From Bacillota bacterium (lineage in GTDB: Bacteria; Bacillota; Clostridia; Oscillospirales; Acutalibacteraceae), in NCBI GenBank assembly GCA_023418995.1, contig JAEZYP010000037.1, positions 1 through 64,000 of the forward strand: a DNA stretch of 64,000 nt, written 5' to 3'. This document shows, in pieces, positions 35,614 to 43,681 of this stretch (positions within the stretch are counted from its first letter, which is position 1; every line of letters starts with the position of its first letter). The position numbers were made by a program, and so were the translations under genes. The notes under the pieces were generated by a model. It did not search any database, was not told the DNA's origin, and worked only from the letters and a program-made list of their open reading frames with translations.

Positions 35614-37790
35614 TAATACGCCCCCTGTACCTTAAAACGATTTGCTTGATTTGCAAGCCTGACAATGTCGTTAAACTCTTTTACGTCCTTTGCGGAAATG
35701 TTTACATAATAAGTGTTTGTTATGTTGCCGGAGGATGGCATTACGCCGTTTGGGTACACTTTTGAACCGGCAGGCAAGTCAACAATTTCGGGTCCGTTTT
35801 CACCTACTAATGCGCGGCCTCCGGGGTGGTAACTTGTACCGGTAGCATAAGCTGGCAAACTAGATACTGATTTTTGCCGAATGCTGCTCGCTGCTGAACT
35901 GCTTGAATCCATGGCGGACGATTTAACTTTGTTAACAGTATTTCCGACATTTGCCAATGAATTATTCATTTCCTGTGACTTGCCTATAATTACTGCTATG
36001 ATAGCGGCAAGAGCAATTAACGCCGCAACAACGCCTAAAATAATAGCTGTAGTTTTAATGGAATGTGCATCAAGTCCAGTAAAAAAATTTCCTACAGGAC
36101 CCCCTAGTCCCGCTAATTTATCCATGGTTGAAATAATTTTTAATGTGGCACTTATAGCTAATGCAATACTTCCAATTGTAATTAATATAGGTGCTGGTAT
36201 ATTTCCTATCATTGTAATAATTCCAGAAATAAGGTTAATCAACGGAGTTAATTTAGAGCCAACTTCAATTGCAGTATTTTTTAATGAAGTTAAGCTTTGC
36301 TGAAATTGAAATCCTGCGCTCTCAGAAATTTTTTTAAACATTTCATCAGTTTTACCGGCAACATTATTCATATCTAATAATGTTTCTTTAAAAGTCCCAT
36401 TTTGTTTGCCTGTAAGAATCATAACTGCATTTAAAGCTTCTACGGAACCAAATAATTTTCCCATTTGATCTGCGCTTCCGCCTGTTTTCAATCTCACATC
36501 TTCTAGTATTCCGCTTAATCCTTTGGCTTCCAATGCTTGTGAATTAAATGCAATGTGTAATTTCTTTGCTTGTTCTTCTGCTTCTGCGGTAGGTTTAATA
36601 ATATTGCTTATTGCAGCTTTTAACGCTGTAATTCCGGATGAGCCCTTTAATCCTCCCATTGATAGAGCTGCGGTTCCGGATAATACTTCATTTAATGAAA
36701 CACCGGCATTTGAAGCAATACCAACTAAATCTCCAAGTCCTTGCGAAAATTCACCTACTGTAATTTTTCCTTTATCCTGTGCCAAAAGTAATTTATCCGA
36801 TACGTCGGTAACTTCTGCTGTTTTCATCCCATATGAATTTAAAATTGTAGTGAGTATGTCTACAGATGTACTTACATCAGTAAATCCGGAAACAGCCGTT
36901 TTTGACGATTGCGCCATAAAGTTTTGAACATCGACTGTTTTTATTCCGGAAGATAAGGCGTCATATGTAGCTTCCGCCACATCATTAGCTGATTTAGCGG
37001 TTGCGGACGATATATTTAATATAGAATTTTGCAAATTGCTCATTGAAACAACGCTATCATCCGCAAGTGTCTTGACTTTTGTCATTTGTTCATCAAAGTC
37101 AAGAAAAGACTTTGCCGCAAGTCCACCGGCGGCAATAGCGGCAAGTCCAAACGCTTCAACGCTTTTTGTAAGTCCTCCACCAAGTTTTTCATCCGTATCA
37201 GATATTTTATTCCCAAGATCAGCTATTTTACCGCCAAACGAGTTTGTATTTGTATCTACTTTCTTAAGTTGCTTTTCATTTTCATTTAATTGTTTATTTA
37301 GAGAAATTACTCTTGTTTCAGCTTCATTAAGTTTTGTACCCCATTGAGTGGTATTTTTACCGGTTGTTTCATAAGCTTTTTCAGCTGTTTTTAATTCTTT
37401 TGATAAATCCTTGACAACATTTTGCTGTTTTAATAAATCTTCTTTTGTAGTATCAGAAGATTTTCGCATCTCTTCCATTTTGTCTTTTGCATCGGATAAA
37501 GATGTTTTCAATTTTTCAATTTGCGTTCCGGCAGCCGCATGAGAAGAAGTTGATTTATCTATTGCGGATTTGAGGGTATCAATATTTTGCTTTTCAATAT
37601 CCAGGCTTTCTTTTAAGAGCTTATTTTTTGCTGTTAATGCTTCAACAGATTTCCCGTTTTCGGCGTACTTTGCTGATGCAAGCCCTAATTCTGACGAATT
37701 TAATTTTAATTGATTGTTAATATCAGTCAAAGCACGTTTAAAATCTGCTTCTCCTGTTAGTTTAAATCCAAGAGATATTGTATCCGACAT
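35613..37790 (-). CDS. Tail tape measure protein
   Basis: 725 residues. N-terminal half is a long coiled coil (about 10-190), then a TMP core (SFLDFDEQMTKVKTLADDSV, SANDVAEATYDALSSGIKT, then LVGIASNAGVSLNEVL), hydrophobic stretches (ITIGSIALAISATLKII, TAIILGVVAALIALAAIIAV) and a C-terminal YATGTSYHPGGRALVGENGP motif. Sets tail length. 725 residues suggest a tail of around 100 nm (family rule of thumb). Confidence 0.93.
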   Translation of the reverse strand: MSDTISLGFKLTGEADFKRALTDINNQLKLNSSELGLASAKYAENGKSVEALTAKNKLLKESLDIEKQNIDTLKSAIDKSTSSHAAAGTQIEKLKTSLSDAKDKMEEMRKSSDTTKEDLLKQQNVVKDLSKELKTAEKAYETTGKNTTQWGTKLNEAETRVISLNKQLNENEKQLKKVDTNTNSFGGKIADLGNKISDTDEKLGGGLTKSVEAFGLAAIAAGGLAAKSFLDFDEQMTKVKTLADDSVVSMSNLQNSILNISSATAKSANDVAEATYDALSSGIKTVDVQNFMAQSSKTAVSGFTDVSTSVDILTTILNSYGMKTAEVTDVSDKLLLAQDKGKITVGEFSQGLGDLVGIASNAGVSLNEVLSGTAALSMGGLKGSSGITALKAAISNIIKPTAEAEEQAKKLHIAFNSQALEAKGLSGILEDVRLKTGGSADQMGKLFGSVEALNAVMILTGKQNGTFKETLLDMNNVAGKTDEMFKKISESAGFQFQQSLTSLKNTAIEVGSKLTPLINLISGIITMIGNIPAPILITIGSIALAISATLKIISTMDKLAGLGGPVGNFFTGLDAHSIKTTAIILGVVAALIALAAIIAVIIGKSQEMNNSLANVGNTVNKVKSSAMDSSSSAASSIRQKSVSSLPAYATGTSYHPGGRALVGENGPEIVDLPAGSKVYPNGVMPSSGNITNTYYVNISAKDVKEFNDIVRLANQANRFKVQGAY

Positions 37791-37816
37791 AATTCATCCT
37801 CCTAAGATAGATATAA

Positions 37817-37846
37817 TTTAAGCGCGTCTAAAACGGCGCGCTTAAA
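37817..37846. terminator. Hairpin at left edge of moron block
   Basis: Perfect 10-bp stem TTTAAGCGCG/CGCGCTTAAA with a 10-base loop, 26 bases upstream of the tape measure start. On the minus strand it is followed by TTATAT; it may terminate or attenuate transcription from the inserted genes. Confidence 0.6.
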
Positions 37847-37862
37847 TTGTTTATTATTCTTG

Positions 37863-37891
37863 TTGATAACATTTTAGTTAAATGGTAATAT
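37863..37891 (+). promoter_or_regulatory. Promoter of the 37,913 plus-strand gene
   Basis: TTGATA (37863-37868), 17-base spacer, TAATAT (37886-37891), with AAGGAGG and ATG close behind. It gives the gene independent expression in the lysogen. Confidence 0.65.
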
Positions 37892-37912
37892 TTCCTCAAA
37901 GGAGGCGATATA

Positions 37913-38125
37913 ATGGAAAAAGGTAAATATACTTATATTGTTGCAGAAACACATGATGAATTAATTAACAAATACTCTACGTTATTATGGAGTGTACTAG
38001 ACAAAAAAGAATTAGATGAAACTACAGTAAATGCAATTGCAGGAGTTGCAGGAGTGACAAGAGATTATTGCGAAGATTTATTAATTAAAGTCCTTGAAAA
38101 ATTTGAAAATTTGCATAATGATTAA
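37913..38125 (+). CDS. Moron-like small protein
   Basis: 70 residues (MEKGKYTYIVAETHDELINK...), mostly helical and acidic. Strong AAGGAGG site and its own promoter, on the strand opposite to the late genes. Stop overlaps tail-to-tail with the stop of the 38122-38277 gene. No family recognised. Confidence 0.75.
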   Translation: MEKGKYTYIVAETHDELINKYSTLLWSVLDKKELDETTVNAIAGVAGVTRDYCEDLLIKVLEKFENLHND

Positions 38126-38277
38126 GGTTGATTTATTCCAGGATGCAGCCAGTGTTTCATAGCTTCTGACTTTCTTTTTTGAGAGTCAAAATTGTTTGCA
38201 TTATCAATTTTTCCGTCTTTGAGTGCCAGCTCATAGGCGGCAATTTCTTTGGGATTTCCTTTTATAATTATTTCCAT
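38122..38277 (-). CDS. Small phage protein
   Basis: 51 residues (MEIIIKGNPKEIAAYELALK...; C-terminus RKSEAMKHWLHPGINQP). Perfect GGAAAGGAGAAACAT context before the ATG. The N-terminal beta-helix pattern IIIKGNPKEIAAYELAL is often seen in small phage proteins. Function unknown. Confidence 0.7.
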   Translation of the reverse strand: MEIIIKGNPKEIAAYELALKDGKIDNANNFDSQKRKSEAMKHWLHPGINQP

Positions 38278-38359
38278 ATGTTTCTCCTTTCCTAAAAATG
38301 GGTATAAGAAAAGCGGCTATCGGTTTGATAGTCGCTTTAATTTTATATTTTATGTTGAT

Positions 38360-39133
38360 TTACTGCGCTTTCTCTAAGAACACAGTCTCAAAAAGCTCTT
38401 TAAAGCTGTCTGAATAATATAACGGCTGGGTTTCCTTTTGGTTATATGGGCTGATTGCGTTTTCTCCGTATTTCAAGCCACCATCAGTCAAAGCATTATA
38501 ATACTTTACTGTTCCATGGCTTGAATTTCTGCATTTCTTAATCAAAAATCCCGCGCCAATCATCTTTTCGTTAAACTTAATTGCCGACATCTCTAAACCG
38601 TATTCTTTCAAAAGCTGTGATGCAGGCTTTAAATCTCTGCTCCCGTTCAGCTCATAGTTTGGTAAAAATTCAGTTGGCAAGCCATAGCACTCATACAGCT
38701 TGTGATACATCAAAATTTTGCTTGCATCATTCGCTTTAAGACTATTCGCTACAATGTCAATAGATTCTACCAGTTGAGGGAACGGAACAGCGTTTGATAA
38801 TTGCTTGCCGTCCTTAATAAAGTTCTGCATCTTTTCAAAAGCAGTAACATATTCAGCGGTGAACAACGTCCCTTTTTTACCGGTCATTTTGTTGGCAATC
38901 ATGTCGCAGCCTTTTTTCGTGCATAAGAAGCAAGGCAATTCTCTGCCTGTGCTATCTTGATATATGCTTTCAACGAAAAAGTCACTGAGCGCAAAATTGC
39001 TCTCAGTAAGATGATTGCAATATCCTCGGATATCGCGTAAAAGCTCCTTATGCCGTTTTCCAACCATCGTAGCAACCTCACGGCTGTCTACCACTTGAAT
39101 ATCTCCATAATTCAATACTGTTAATTCGTTCAT
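38360..39133 (-). CDS. Rha-family phage regulatory protein
   Basis: 257 residues. VVDSREVATMVGKRHKELLR and DIRGY followed by FFVESIYQDSTGRELPCFLC and TKKGCDMIANKMTGKKG are the Rha signature; the C-terminal part (LLKEYGLEMSAIKFNEKMIG) resembles an antirepressor KilA-C/ANT domain. Such proteins modulate the lysogeny decision. Its place among tail genes is unusual. Confidence 0.85.
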   Translation of the reverse strand: MNELTVLNYGDIQVVDSREVATMVGKRHKELLRDIRGYCNHLTESNFALSDFFVESIYQDSTGRELPCFLCTKKGCDMIANKMTGKKGTLFTAEYVTAFEKMQNFIKDGKQLSNAVPFPQLVESIDIVANSLKANDASKILMYHKLYECYGLPTEFLPNYELNGSRDLKPASQLLKEYGLEMSAIKFNEKMIGAGFLIKKCRNSSHGTVKYYNALTDGGLKYGENAISPYNQKETQPLYYSDSFKELFETVFLEKAQ

Positions 39134-39333
39134 GCTTTCATCCTTTCAATTTTCTGCCAATATGGAGAAACACTTTTCCATTTTTTAAATGCTTCGTCTG
39201 CGGACAAGCTGCTGTTTTCTGGAATCATTAAAAACTTGCAAAGCTCTATTAAGTCTGTAATAGCTTCTTCGTTTAACCGGCTGGTCATGTCTAACAATTC
39301 AATCTCTCGGGGAGATAAATCTTGTTTGTGCAT
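39130..39333 (-). CDS. Small phage protein upstream of rha
   Basis: 67 residues from ATG 39333 (AAAGGTGG nine bases upstream; in-frame GTG at 39345 overlaps that site). Helical: REIELLDMTSRLNEEAITDL. Stop/start overlap with the Rha gene (ATGA), so translated together. Function unknown. Confidence 0.7.
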   Translation of the reverse strand: MHKQDLSPREIELLDMTSRLNEEAITDLIELCKFLMIPENSSLSADEAFKKWKSVSPYWQKIERMKA

Positions 39334-39360
39334 AAAAAATACCACCTTTCAAATTTAGGG

Positions 39361-39401
39361 TTGAAAGTGGCATCTACCTGTATTATAATATTTACAGGTA
39401 G
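39361..39401 (+). promoter_or_regulatory. Promoter with inverted repeat around the -10
   Basis: TTGAAA (39361-39366), 17-base spacer, TATAAT (39384-39389). A perfect 9-bp inverted repeat CTACCTGTA (39374-39382) / TACAGGTAG (39393-39401) brackets the -10 box, a good operator. It reads away from the phage late direction. Confidence 0.65.
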
Positions 39402-39466
39402 AAATACCGCTGTAATAGAAGCTTCGCTCAACTTTCTCAGGGGAGGGCGTTGCTTCTATTTTTTTG
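39396..39466 (+). ncRNA. Probable small RNA, about 70 nt
   Basis: Downstream of the promoter above, about 70 bases without an open frame end in a strong intrinsic terminator: AATAGAAGC (39414-39422) with GCTTCTATT (39452-39460), inner pairs AAC/GTT, then a T-run. It is antisense to the end of the RHH gene (stop at 39456). Candidate regulatory or antisense RNA. The minus strand lacks a U-tract, so direction is clear. Confidence 0.55.
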
Positions 39467-39614
39467 TTTCAGAATTTTTGACGATTTGCTTAATATAATC
39501 TCTTAAAATATCCTGCATATCTTTGTCATGAGTAATGGAATACATTTTAAAAGATTTGTGCAATTCATCTTCAATTCTTATTGTTAATGTTTTTATTTTG
39601 TGCACCTCCTTCAT
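39456..39614 (-). CDS. Ribbon-helix-helix protein
   Basis: 52 residues from ATG 39614: beta strand IKTLTIRIEDELHKSF, then helices MYSITHDKDMQDILRDYIKQ. CopG/Arc-like. The only strong GAAGGAGG lies inside its first codons, next to an in-frame GTG (39605), so the true start is unclear. Its 3' end overlaps the small-RNA terminator. Confidence 0.65.
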   Translation of the reverse strand: MKEVHKIKTLTIRIEDELHKSFKMYSITHDKDMQDILRDYIKQIVKNSETKK

Positions 39615-39683
39615 TTGCAAACATTCTATCATTGCAGAATGTCAATGTCAAGAGGTTTTAAAAATAAAATTGGAAAATATTAC

Positions 39684-39714
39684 AAAATAAAAGCCCCCTC
39701 AAATGAGGATGCTT
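39684..39714 (-). terminator. Terminator of the 39,728 membrane gene
   Basis: Minus-strand AAGCATCCTC/GAGGGGGCTT stem followed by TTATTTTG. Confidence 0.65.
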
Positions 39715-39727
39715 GATCGTATAATGC

Positions 39728-40144
39728 TTATGGTCTTGTTATTTCAGGCCATTTGCTTCTATCTGTTTCGTCCAACATTGCTACGTCATATTCGCTATTA
39801 CCTGCTTTTTTCGAGTCACTATAAAACCAAATTGTATGTAAATAATAATTATCATTGCACACGTTATAAAATATTTTGTATAAATCATTGTCACTCAAAT
39901 TTTTCTTTACAACTACGCGGTAAGCTATGCATAATTTACCATCTCTAATATACTTCTGACTGTCAACATATTTATAGCTTGGTAAATTTGTCACTAAAGT
40001 TCCATATTCTGACTTAAAGCTTTCTAATTTATTAATTTGGTCTAACCTGTAAAATGCTATTGAAAACGCTATGACAAAAAATAAAGCAACGCACAATAGA
40101 ATAATTTTACCCGCATATCTTTTTTTCTCGCATTTCTTTTCCAT
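39728..40144 (-). CDS. Membrane-anchored phage protein (moron candidate)
   Basis: 138 residues: basic N-terminus (KKCEKKRYAGK), one membrane helix (IILLCVALFFVIAFSIAFY, about 14-32), then a soluble domain predicted outside the cell. Own promoter upstream and own terminator downstream. Such cargo often blocks superinfection or changes the host surface; this function is inference. Confidence 0.75.
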   Translation of the reverse strand: MEKKCEKKRYAGKIILLCVALFFVIAFSIAFYRLDQINKLESFKSEYGTLVTNLPSYKYVDSQKYIRDGKLCIAYRVVVKKNLSDNDLYKIFYNVCNDNYYLHTIWFYSDSKKAGNSEYDVAMLDETDRSKWPEITRP

Positions 40145-40162
40145 AATTCCCCTCCCACTGCC

Positions 40163-40191
40163 ATATTATACCATCAAAATAAATATGTCAA
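40163..40191 (-). promoter_or_regulatory. Promoter of the membrane moron gene
   Basis: Minus-strand TTGACA (40186-40191), 17-base spacer, TAATAT (40163-40168; a TATAAT is offset by two bases). GGGAGGGG lies just before the ATG at 40144. Confidence 0.7.
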
Positions 40192-40200
40192 TTAGGATTT

Positions 40201-40225
40201 ATGCCGCCAAATAAACTGGCGGCAT
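40201..40225. terminator. Hairpin after tail chaperone genes
   Basis: ATGCCGCC/GGCGGCAT 8-bp stem with 9-base loop, directly after the frameshifted stop (40226). It marks the right border of the inserted block. Confidence 0.65.
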
Positions 40226-40755
40226 CTAATCGTCTAATACTTCACTTTCCTGTGAATGATGCAAAGCAATATATTCATCGATCTGTTCAATCAGTTCTTT
40301 TAAAATCATGTTTTCATAATCTTTTTTAGAATACCGCAAAAGAGTCACTGCAAAATATTCAAGCCGAGCAAAATTGACTACTTCGCTTTCTCCGCCGCCA
40401 GCATCGAATTCGCTAATGTTGTCAAATCCTCGGCTTTCCAGTTTTTTCCGTCACCCAAAGCGTCGTTAAACGCATCGATGATGGATTGCGACAATTCTCC
40501 GCTATTAAAATCTCCAATAGTTAAAATGCAAGCTAACTGCTCCGGAGTAATCTGGCGCGCCGGAATGTTCAGCATAATCGCATTATATTTTTCTCCTTCG
40601 TTGATAAGGGTAGAAAGAATCCAGTACATTTCATCAAGATTATAAATTTGTTCGGAAAGCTTTTGCAGTTCTCCATATCGATTTTGTATGGCTTTCATTG
40701 CAACCATATTAAAGCGTATAGGAAAATCTTGTCCATCAAGTTTAACGGTTCTCAT
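40226..40755 (-). CDS. Tail assembly chaperone, -1 frameshift product (gpGT type)
   Basis: Shifting into the -1 frame at the slippery site gives an extension with the sense sequence FDNISEFDAGGGESEV, NFARLEYFAVTLLRYSKKDY and a final EQIDEYIALHHSQESEVLDD before a TAG at 40226-40228. The extension has no start codon of its own near its beginning. As in lambda gpG/gpGT, a minor long form would help load tail protein on the tape measure. Confidence 0.85.
40378..40755 (-). CDS. Tail assembly chaperone, short form (gpG type)
   Basis: 125 residues: RTVKLDGQDFPIRFNMVAMK at the start is typical of Firmicute tail chaperones; zero-frame stop at 40378-40380. Lies between the major tail protein and, after an insertion, the tape measure. 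Confidence 0.88.
   Translation of the reverse strand: MRTVKLDGQDFPIRFNMVAMKAIQNRYGELQKLSEQIYNLDEMYWILSTLINEGEKYNAIMLNIPARQITPEQLACILTIGDFNSGELSQSIIDAFNDALGDGKNWKAEDLTTLANSMLAAEKAK
40441..40447 (-). other. Programmed -1 frameshift slippery site A-AAA-AAC
   Basis: The heptamer AAAAAAC is in the X-XXY-YYZ register of the chaperone frame (codons GGA AAA AAC). It is the canonical slippery sequence used by tail chaperone genes, about 20 codons before the zero-frame stop. Confidence 0.88.
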
Positions 40756-40799
40756 TATATTCTCCTTTTAAAAATAAGGGCGGTTTTAAGCCGCCCTTT

Positions 40800-41672
40800 T
40801 TATGATGCTGTGGTAAACTTAATAACCGTGTCCGCAAGCGTTTGACCGTATGCATCCGTCATGCCGGAAAGCAGTACAGCGTACTGTGTTGACGCAGACA
40901 AATCCGCCGTGGGATTGATTGTAAGTATCGTTTTAGCGCCGTTGAAAGTCTTTGCAGCCGCAATAATGCTGCTGTCGGATGTTTTTATAAACGGAGCGTC
41001 GCCATGATCAATCGGATTATTGAATGTAATTACAATATTTGCGTCTACCGCTACGCCGGTTGCATTGTTGGCCGGTACAGAAGTAACCGATAAGGCATCA
41101 TGGGAAGATGGCATGTGGCATTTGGTATGTACATAAGCAAGCGCTTCCGCTTCGGTTGCAAATATTTTTTGCCACTTCCAGTCGCCGTTTGCGTTTCTCA
41201 TGATTGTGCCCTGCATTGTAACCCCGGTAAAAGCAAGCGTTTTCCCTTTTGTTGCAAAGTTTTCAGAAGGTGGAGCGTATTTTACACGTGGGTAAACTCT
41301 GCCCATGTACTTTTTAACGTTGTCAACCAAAATTGGAACAACAAATCCGCGCCGCATATAGGGTGCTTCGTTGTCAGAATTTGCAATTAATTCTCCATCT
41401 TCTGTTATGGTGTGCCCGCAAGCTTCCGCCTCGGCAGTATCGGTAATATCGTTTAGTTCGCTTTTAATTGTGCCTCCGGTAAACGGGGCGGAAACTTCCG
41501 CCTCTCCGTCGTTTGCGTACTGAATAACAGACTCTGCCGTGATGGAAATATCTTCCGCTATTGCTTTTCCAAATACTTTACCGACGCCGTCAGACTCCGT
41601 TTCTGTGCCGTCTGCGTTTTGCGTGACCGTGTATGTATTGTATACTGGCCACCTTACGCCAATTCTCGCCAT
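40800..41672 (-). CDS. Major tail protein with C-terminal Ig-like domain
   Basis: 290 residues. First about 190 residues are a tail tube fold (GVRWPVYNTYTV, GTIKSELNDITDTAEAEACG, FVVPILVDNVKKYMGRVYP); residues about 195-290 form a Big-5-like Ig domain (VTSVPANNATGVAVDANIVI, YAVLLSGMTDAYGQTL), an optional surface decoration found on many phage tails. Confidence 0.88.
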   Translation of the reverse strand: MARIGVRWPVYNTYTVTQNADGTETESDGVGKVFGKAIAEDISITAESVIQYANDGEAEVSAPFTGGTIKSELNDITDTAEAEACGHTITEDGELIANSDNEAPYMRRGFVVPILVDNVKKYMGRVYPRVKYAPPSENFATKGKTLAFTGVTMQGTIMRNANGDWKWQKIFATEAEALAYVHTKCHMPSSHDALSVTSVPANNATGVAVDANIVITFNNPIDHGDAPFIKTSDSSIIAAAKTFNGAKTILTINPTADLSASTQYAVLLSGMTDAYGQTLADTVIKFTTAS

Positions 41673-41674
41673 AT

Positions 41675-42028
41675 TTAAACCTCGCTTTCATGATAAATAT
41701 TGATTGGTAAATGATACATTTTTGTATCGTTTTCAAATTGTTGCGGCCCCGTGTCTCCAATTGTAAAATGGCCGTCGCGGAGCCTTTGCTTGATTTGTGG
41801 TAACAGTTCGACCAGCGCGTTACGCTGATCAGAAAAAATGTCAATTGTACCAAAATCGCCCTCTGCCTGCGTAAAATCGTCTGCAAAATATTGCGGCGTG
41901 TTAAGATAAGTGTAATACCTCAGATACGTTTTAAGCGTTCCGCCATAGCTGATTTCAGCAAGCGGTACTTTTGCGTTGTTGTACGTCAGCCCGTCAAGCG
42001 CCAATGCCGCCAATTGAAACGTTGTCAT
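41675..42028 (-). CDS. Tail terminator / minor tail component
   Basis: 117 residues (MTTFQLAALALDGLTYNNAK...). Position between the gp10-like protein and the major tail protein is that of the tail terminator. Starts inside the end of the preceding gene (ATGA-type overlap). Confidence 0.7.
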   Translation of the reverse strand: MTTFQLAALALDGLTYNNAKVPLAEISYGGTLKTYLRYYTYLNTPQYFADDFTQAEGDFGTIDIFSDQRNALVELLPQIKQRLRDGHFTIGDTGPQQFENDTKMYHLPINIYHESEV

Positions 42029-42438
42029 GTTTTCATCGCCTCGTTAAATACTTCCTGCATAGCGGTTTCTGTTTCAGCTTTTTTTGCTTCTTTTGCCGGA
42101 CGTAAAAACGGCCTTGCAACCTGTTTAGATGTTCCCCATTCCATAGACATTGCTTTTCGGTCGTTCGGTATTCCGCGCTCGTCAGAACCATCAAAGTAAA
42201 TACTCCCGCGCCATTCTCCCTTGCTGTTTATGCGCGGTTCGGATTGTTTGATTGAGGCCATTAACGCACCGTTTGAATCGTCTTTATTTTGAATAGATGC
42301 TTGCAATCTTCGTTTTATTTCCGGTTCTACAACGTCCATACCGGCCTTAATCATTTTTGCGGGTAATCCGTTTGTGCGCGATATTTGGTCAAGTTTGTTC
42401 ATAAGTTCAGTAGGCAGATTAATTGTTAACGCTCCCAT
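42025..42438 (-). CDS. HK97 gp10-family head-tail protein
   Basis: 137 residues from ATG 42438 (GGAGGTGT upstream; the longer open frame is not supported). TINLPTELMNKLDQI and the C-terminal EWGTSKQVARPFLRPAKEA motif are typical of HK97 gp10. Confidence 0.85.
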   Translation of the reverse strand: MGALTINLPTELMNKLDQISRTNGLPAKMIKAGMDVVEPEIKRRLQASIQNKDDSNGALMASIKQSEPRINSKGEWRGSIYFDGSDERGIPNDRKAMSMEWGTSKQVARPFLRPAKEAKKAETETAMQEVFNEAMKT

Positions 42439-42770
42439 TAAACACCTCCGTTCTGATCGATTCGGCGAATGTGCAGTTCTAACCACAACCGGCTATCATC
42501 AGTGTCAACCGGTTCTGATGTAATTCGGTATGGGTTATCGGTATCTCCATCTAAAATAACGCGCATATTTGGCTTTATACCGGTTCGGTACCGGATTGTC
42601 AAAACAACATCGTTTTCAGACTGTGCCGCTGCCGCCGCGTAAAATGATCTTCCGGTTAATCCTTGCTTTGCTGCCCAAACAGTAATTAAAGTCTGCCAGT
42701 TTGGATCCGTCGTTCCGTCTGACGCATCGTACTGAATAGCCGCACGATGATTTAATTTTCCGGCTTGCAT
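42438..42770 (-). CDS. Head-tail adaptor (SPP1 gp16-like)
   Basis: 110 residues. MQAGKLNHRAAIQYDASDGT opening and PYRITSEPVDTDDSRLWLEL match the head-tail joining family. ATG 42770 overlaps the previous gene's stop; a GTG one codon upstream is possible. Confidence 0.85.
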   Translation of the reverse strand: MQAGKLNHRAAIQYDASDGTTDPNWQTLITVWAAKQGLTGRSFYAAAAAQSENDVVLTIRYRTGIKPNMRVILDGDTDNPYRITSEPVDTDDSRLWLELHIRRIDQNGGV

Positions 42771-43375
42771 CACATCACCGCGATTCTATCCATCATAAGC
42801 AGCGCCTTAACGGAAAATTCAATTTCTTTTGATACGGTGTTTGTCGTTTGCCCACTAGCAGCTTCGCGGTTATCGTACCAATAGGATATAAGCATATACA
42901 TAGCCTGTTTTGCAGTTTCCGGAACCGTTGCAGATGTTAAACCATATCCGCAAGTAAACCGGATAACAACAGGGTCAAGCGGTGCTAATGCGCTTGTAGG
43001 CCAAATTTTACTATACGGAGGTGAAATACGTCCCAAAATTCCGCGCGTCGAAACAACATAATCTGTATTAGCCGTCAACGTATGAACCCCGTTTGCAGAA
43101 TCGGTGTATTTTACACTGTCAACCGTCTGCAAATTTCCCATCGGTATTTCTATTTTGTCATGACAAGGAAACTTGCATAACGACATTTCCCATGTCTGAG
43201 TGATATAGGCGCGGTGTTGAAAATTTTCGCAATATTTTCGTGCTGTTTTTATTAATCCTGCTATAAACGCCAAATCTTCCGTGCTAGGAGTATCCAGGCG
43301 CATATAATTAATTGCTTCGTCTGTTGAAATAGGCTCCACGGTTGGAGGCGTTACAAGCGTCAGGGTGTACTCCAT
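42770..43375 (-). CDS. Head-tail connector (HK97 gp6-like)
   Basis: 201 residues. EPISTDEAINYMRLDTPSTE, then LIKTARKYCENFQHRAYITQ are the gp6-like DNA-packaging connector signature; forms a ring under the portal. Confidence 0.9.
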   Translation of the reverse strand: MEYTLTLVTPPTVEPISTDEAINYMRLDTPSTEDLAFIAGLIKTARKYCENFQHRAYITQTWEMSLCKFPCHDKIEIPMGNLQTVDSVKYTDSANGVHTLTANTDYVVSTRGILGRISPPYSKIWPTSALAPLDPVVIRFTCGYGLTSATVPETAKQAMYMLISYWYDNREAASGQTTNTVSKEIEFSVKALLMMDRIAVM

Positions 43376-43387
43376 TTAATCACCGCC

Positions 43388-43636
43388 TTATGAAGTCGCA
43401 ACAATTCCAAACGCCTGTACAGCGTCGATAAGAGAATTTACGGCTGTGGCAATTAGTGTGCCGCTTGCATCGTTGGCAATGTCAGCAATAAGCGCGTGTT
43501 GCGTTCCGTGCGCTACGGCGTCGCCCTCTACGGTCAACGTGTGCGCCGATTCATCAAAACGGGCAATTTCATTGCCACTCAAATCATAAAAAACAAGATC
43601 GCCATCAACCCATTTAGAGTTTACTTTTGCAATCAT
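43388..43636 (-). CDS. Small phage head protein
   Basis: 82 residues, all-beta N-terminus (SKWVDGDLVFYDLSGNEIAR) and helical C-terminus (ATAVNSLIDAVQAFGIV). Resembles head-fibre or decoration proteins by position after the capsid gene. RBS AAGGAGG. Confidence 0.6.
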   Translation of the reverse strand: MIAKVNSKWVDGDLVFYDLSGNEIARFDESAHTLTVEGDAVAHGTQHALIADIANDASGTLIATAVNSLIDAVQAFGIVATS

Positions 43637-43681
43637 AATTTACCTCCTTAAGAGTAGGGCGGATTTCTCCGCCCCACTAAA

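Noticed and set aside
38360..39133. Rha protein as evidence for a second, nested prophage
   Set aside because: No integrase, repressor or second set of structural genes surrounds it; a cargo insertion explains it more simply.
39374..39401. Minus-strand promoter for the 39,333 gene at the palindromic TATTATAATA
   Set aside because: The -10 is symmetric, but no -35-like sequence lies at the right distance on the minus strand, while the plus strand has TTGAAA at 17 bases.
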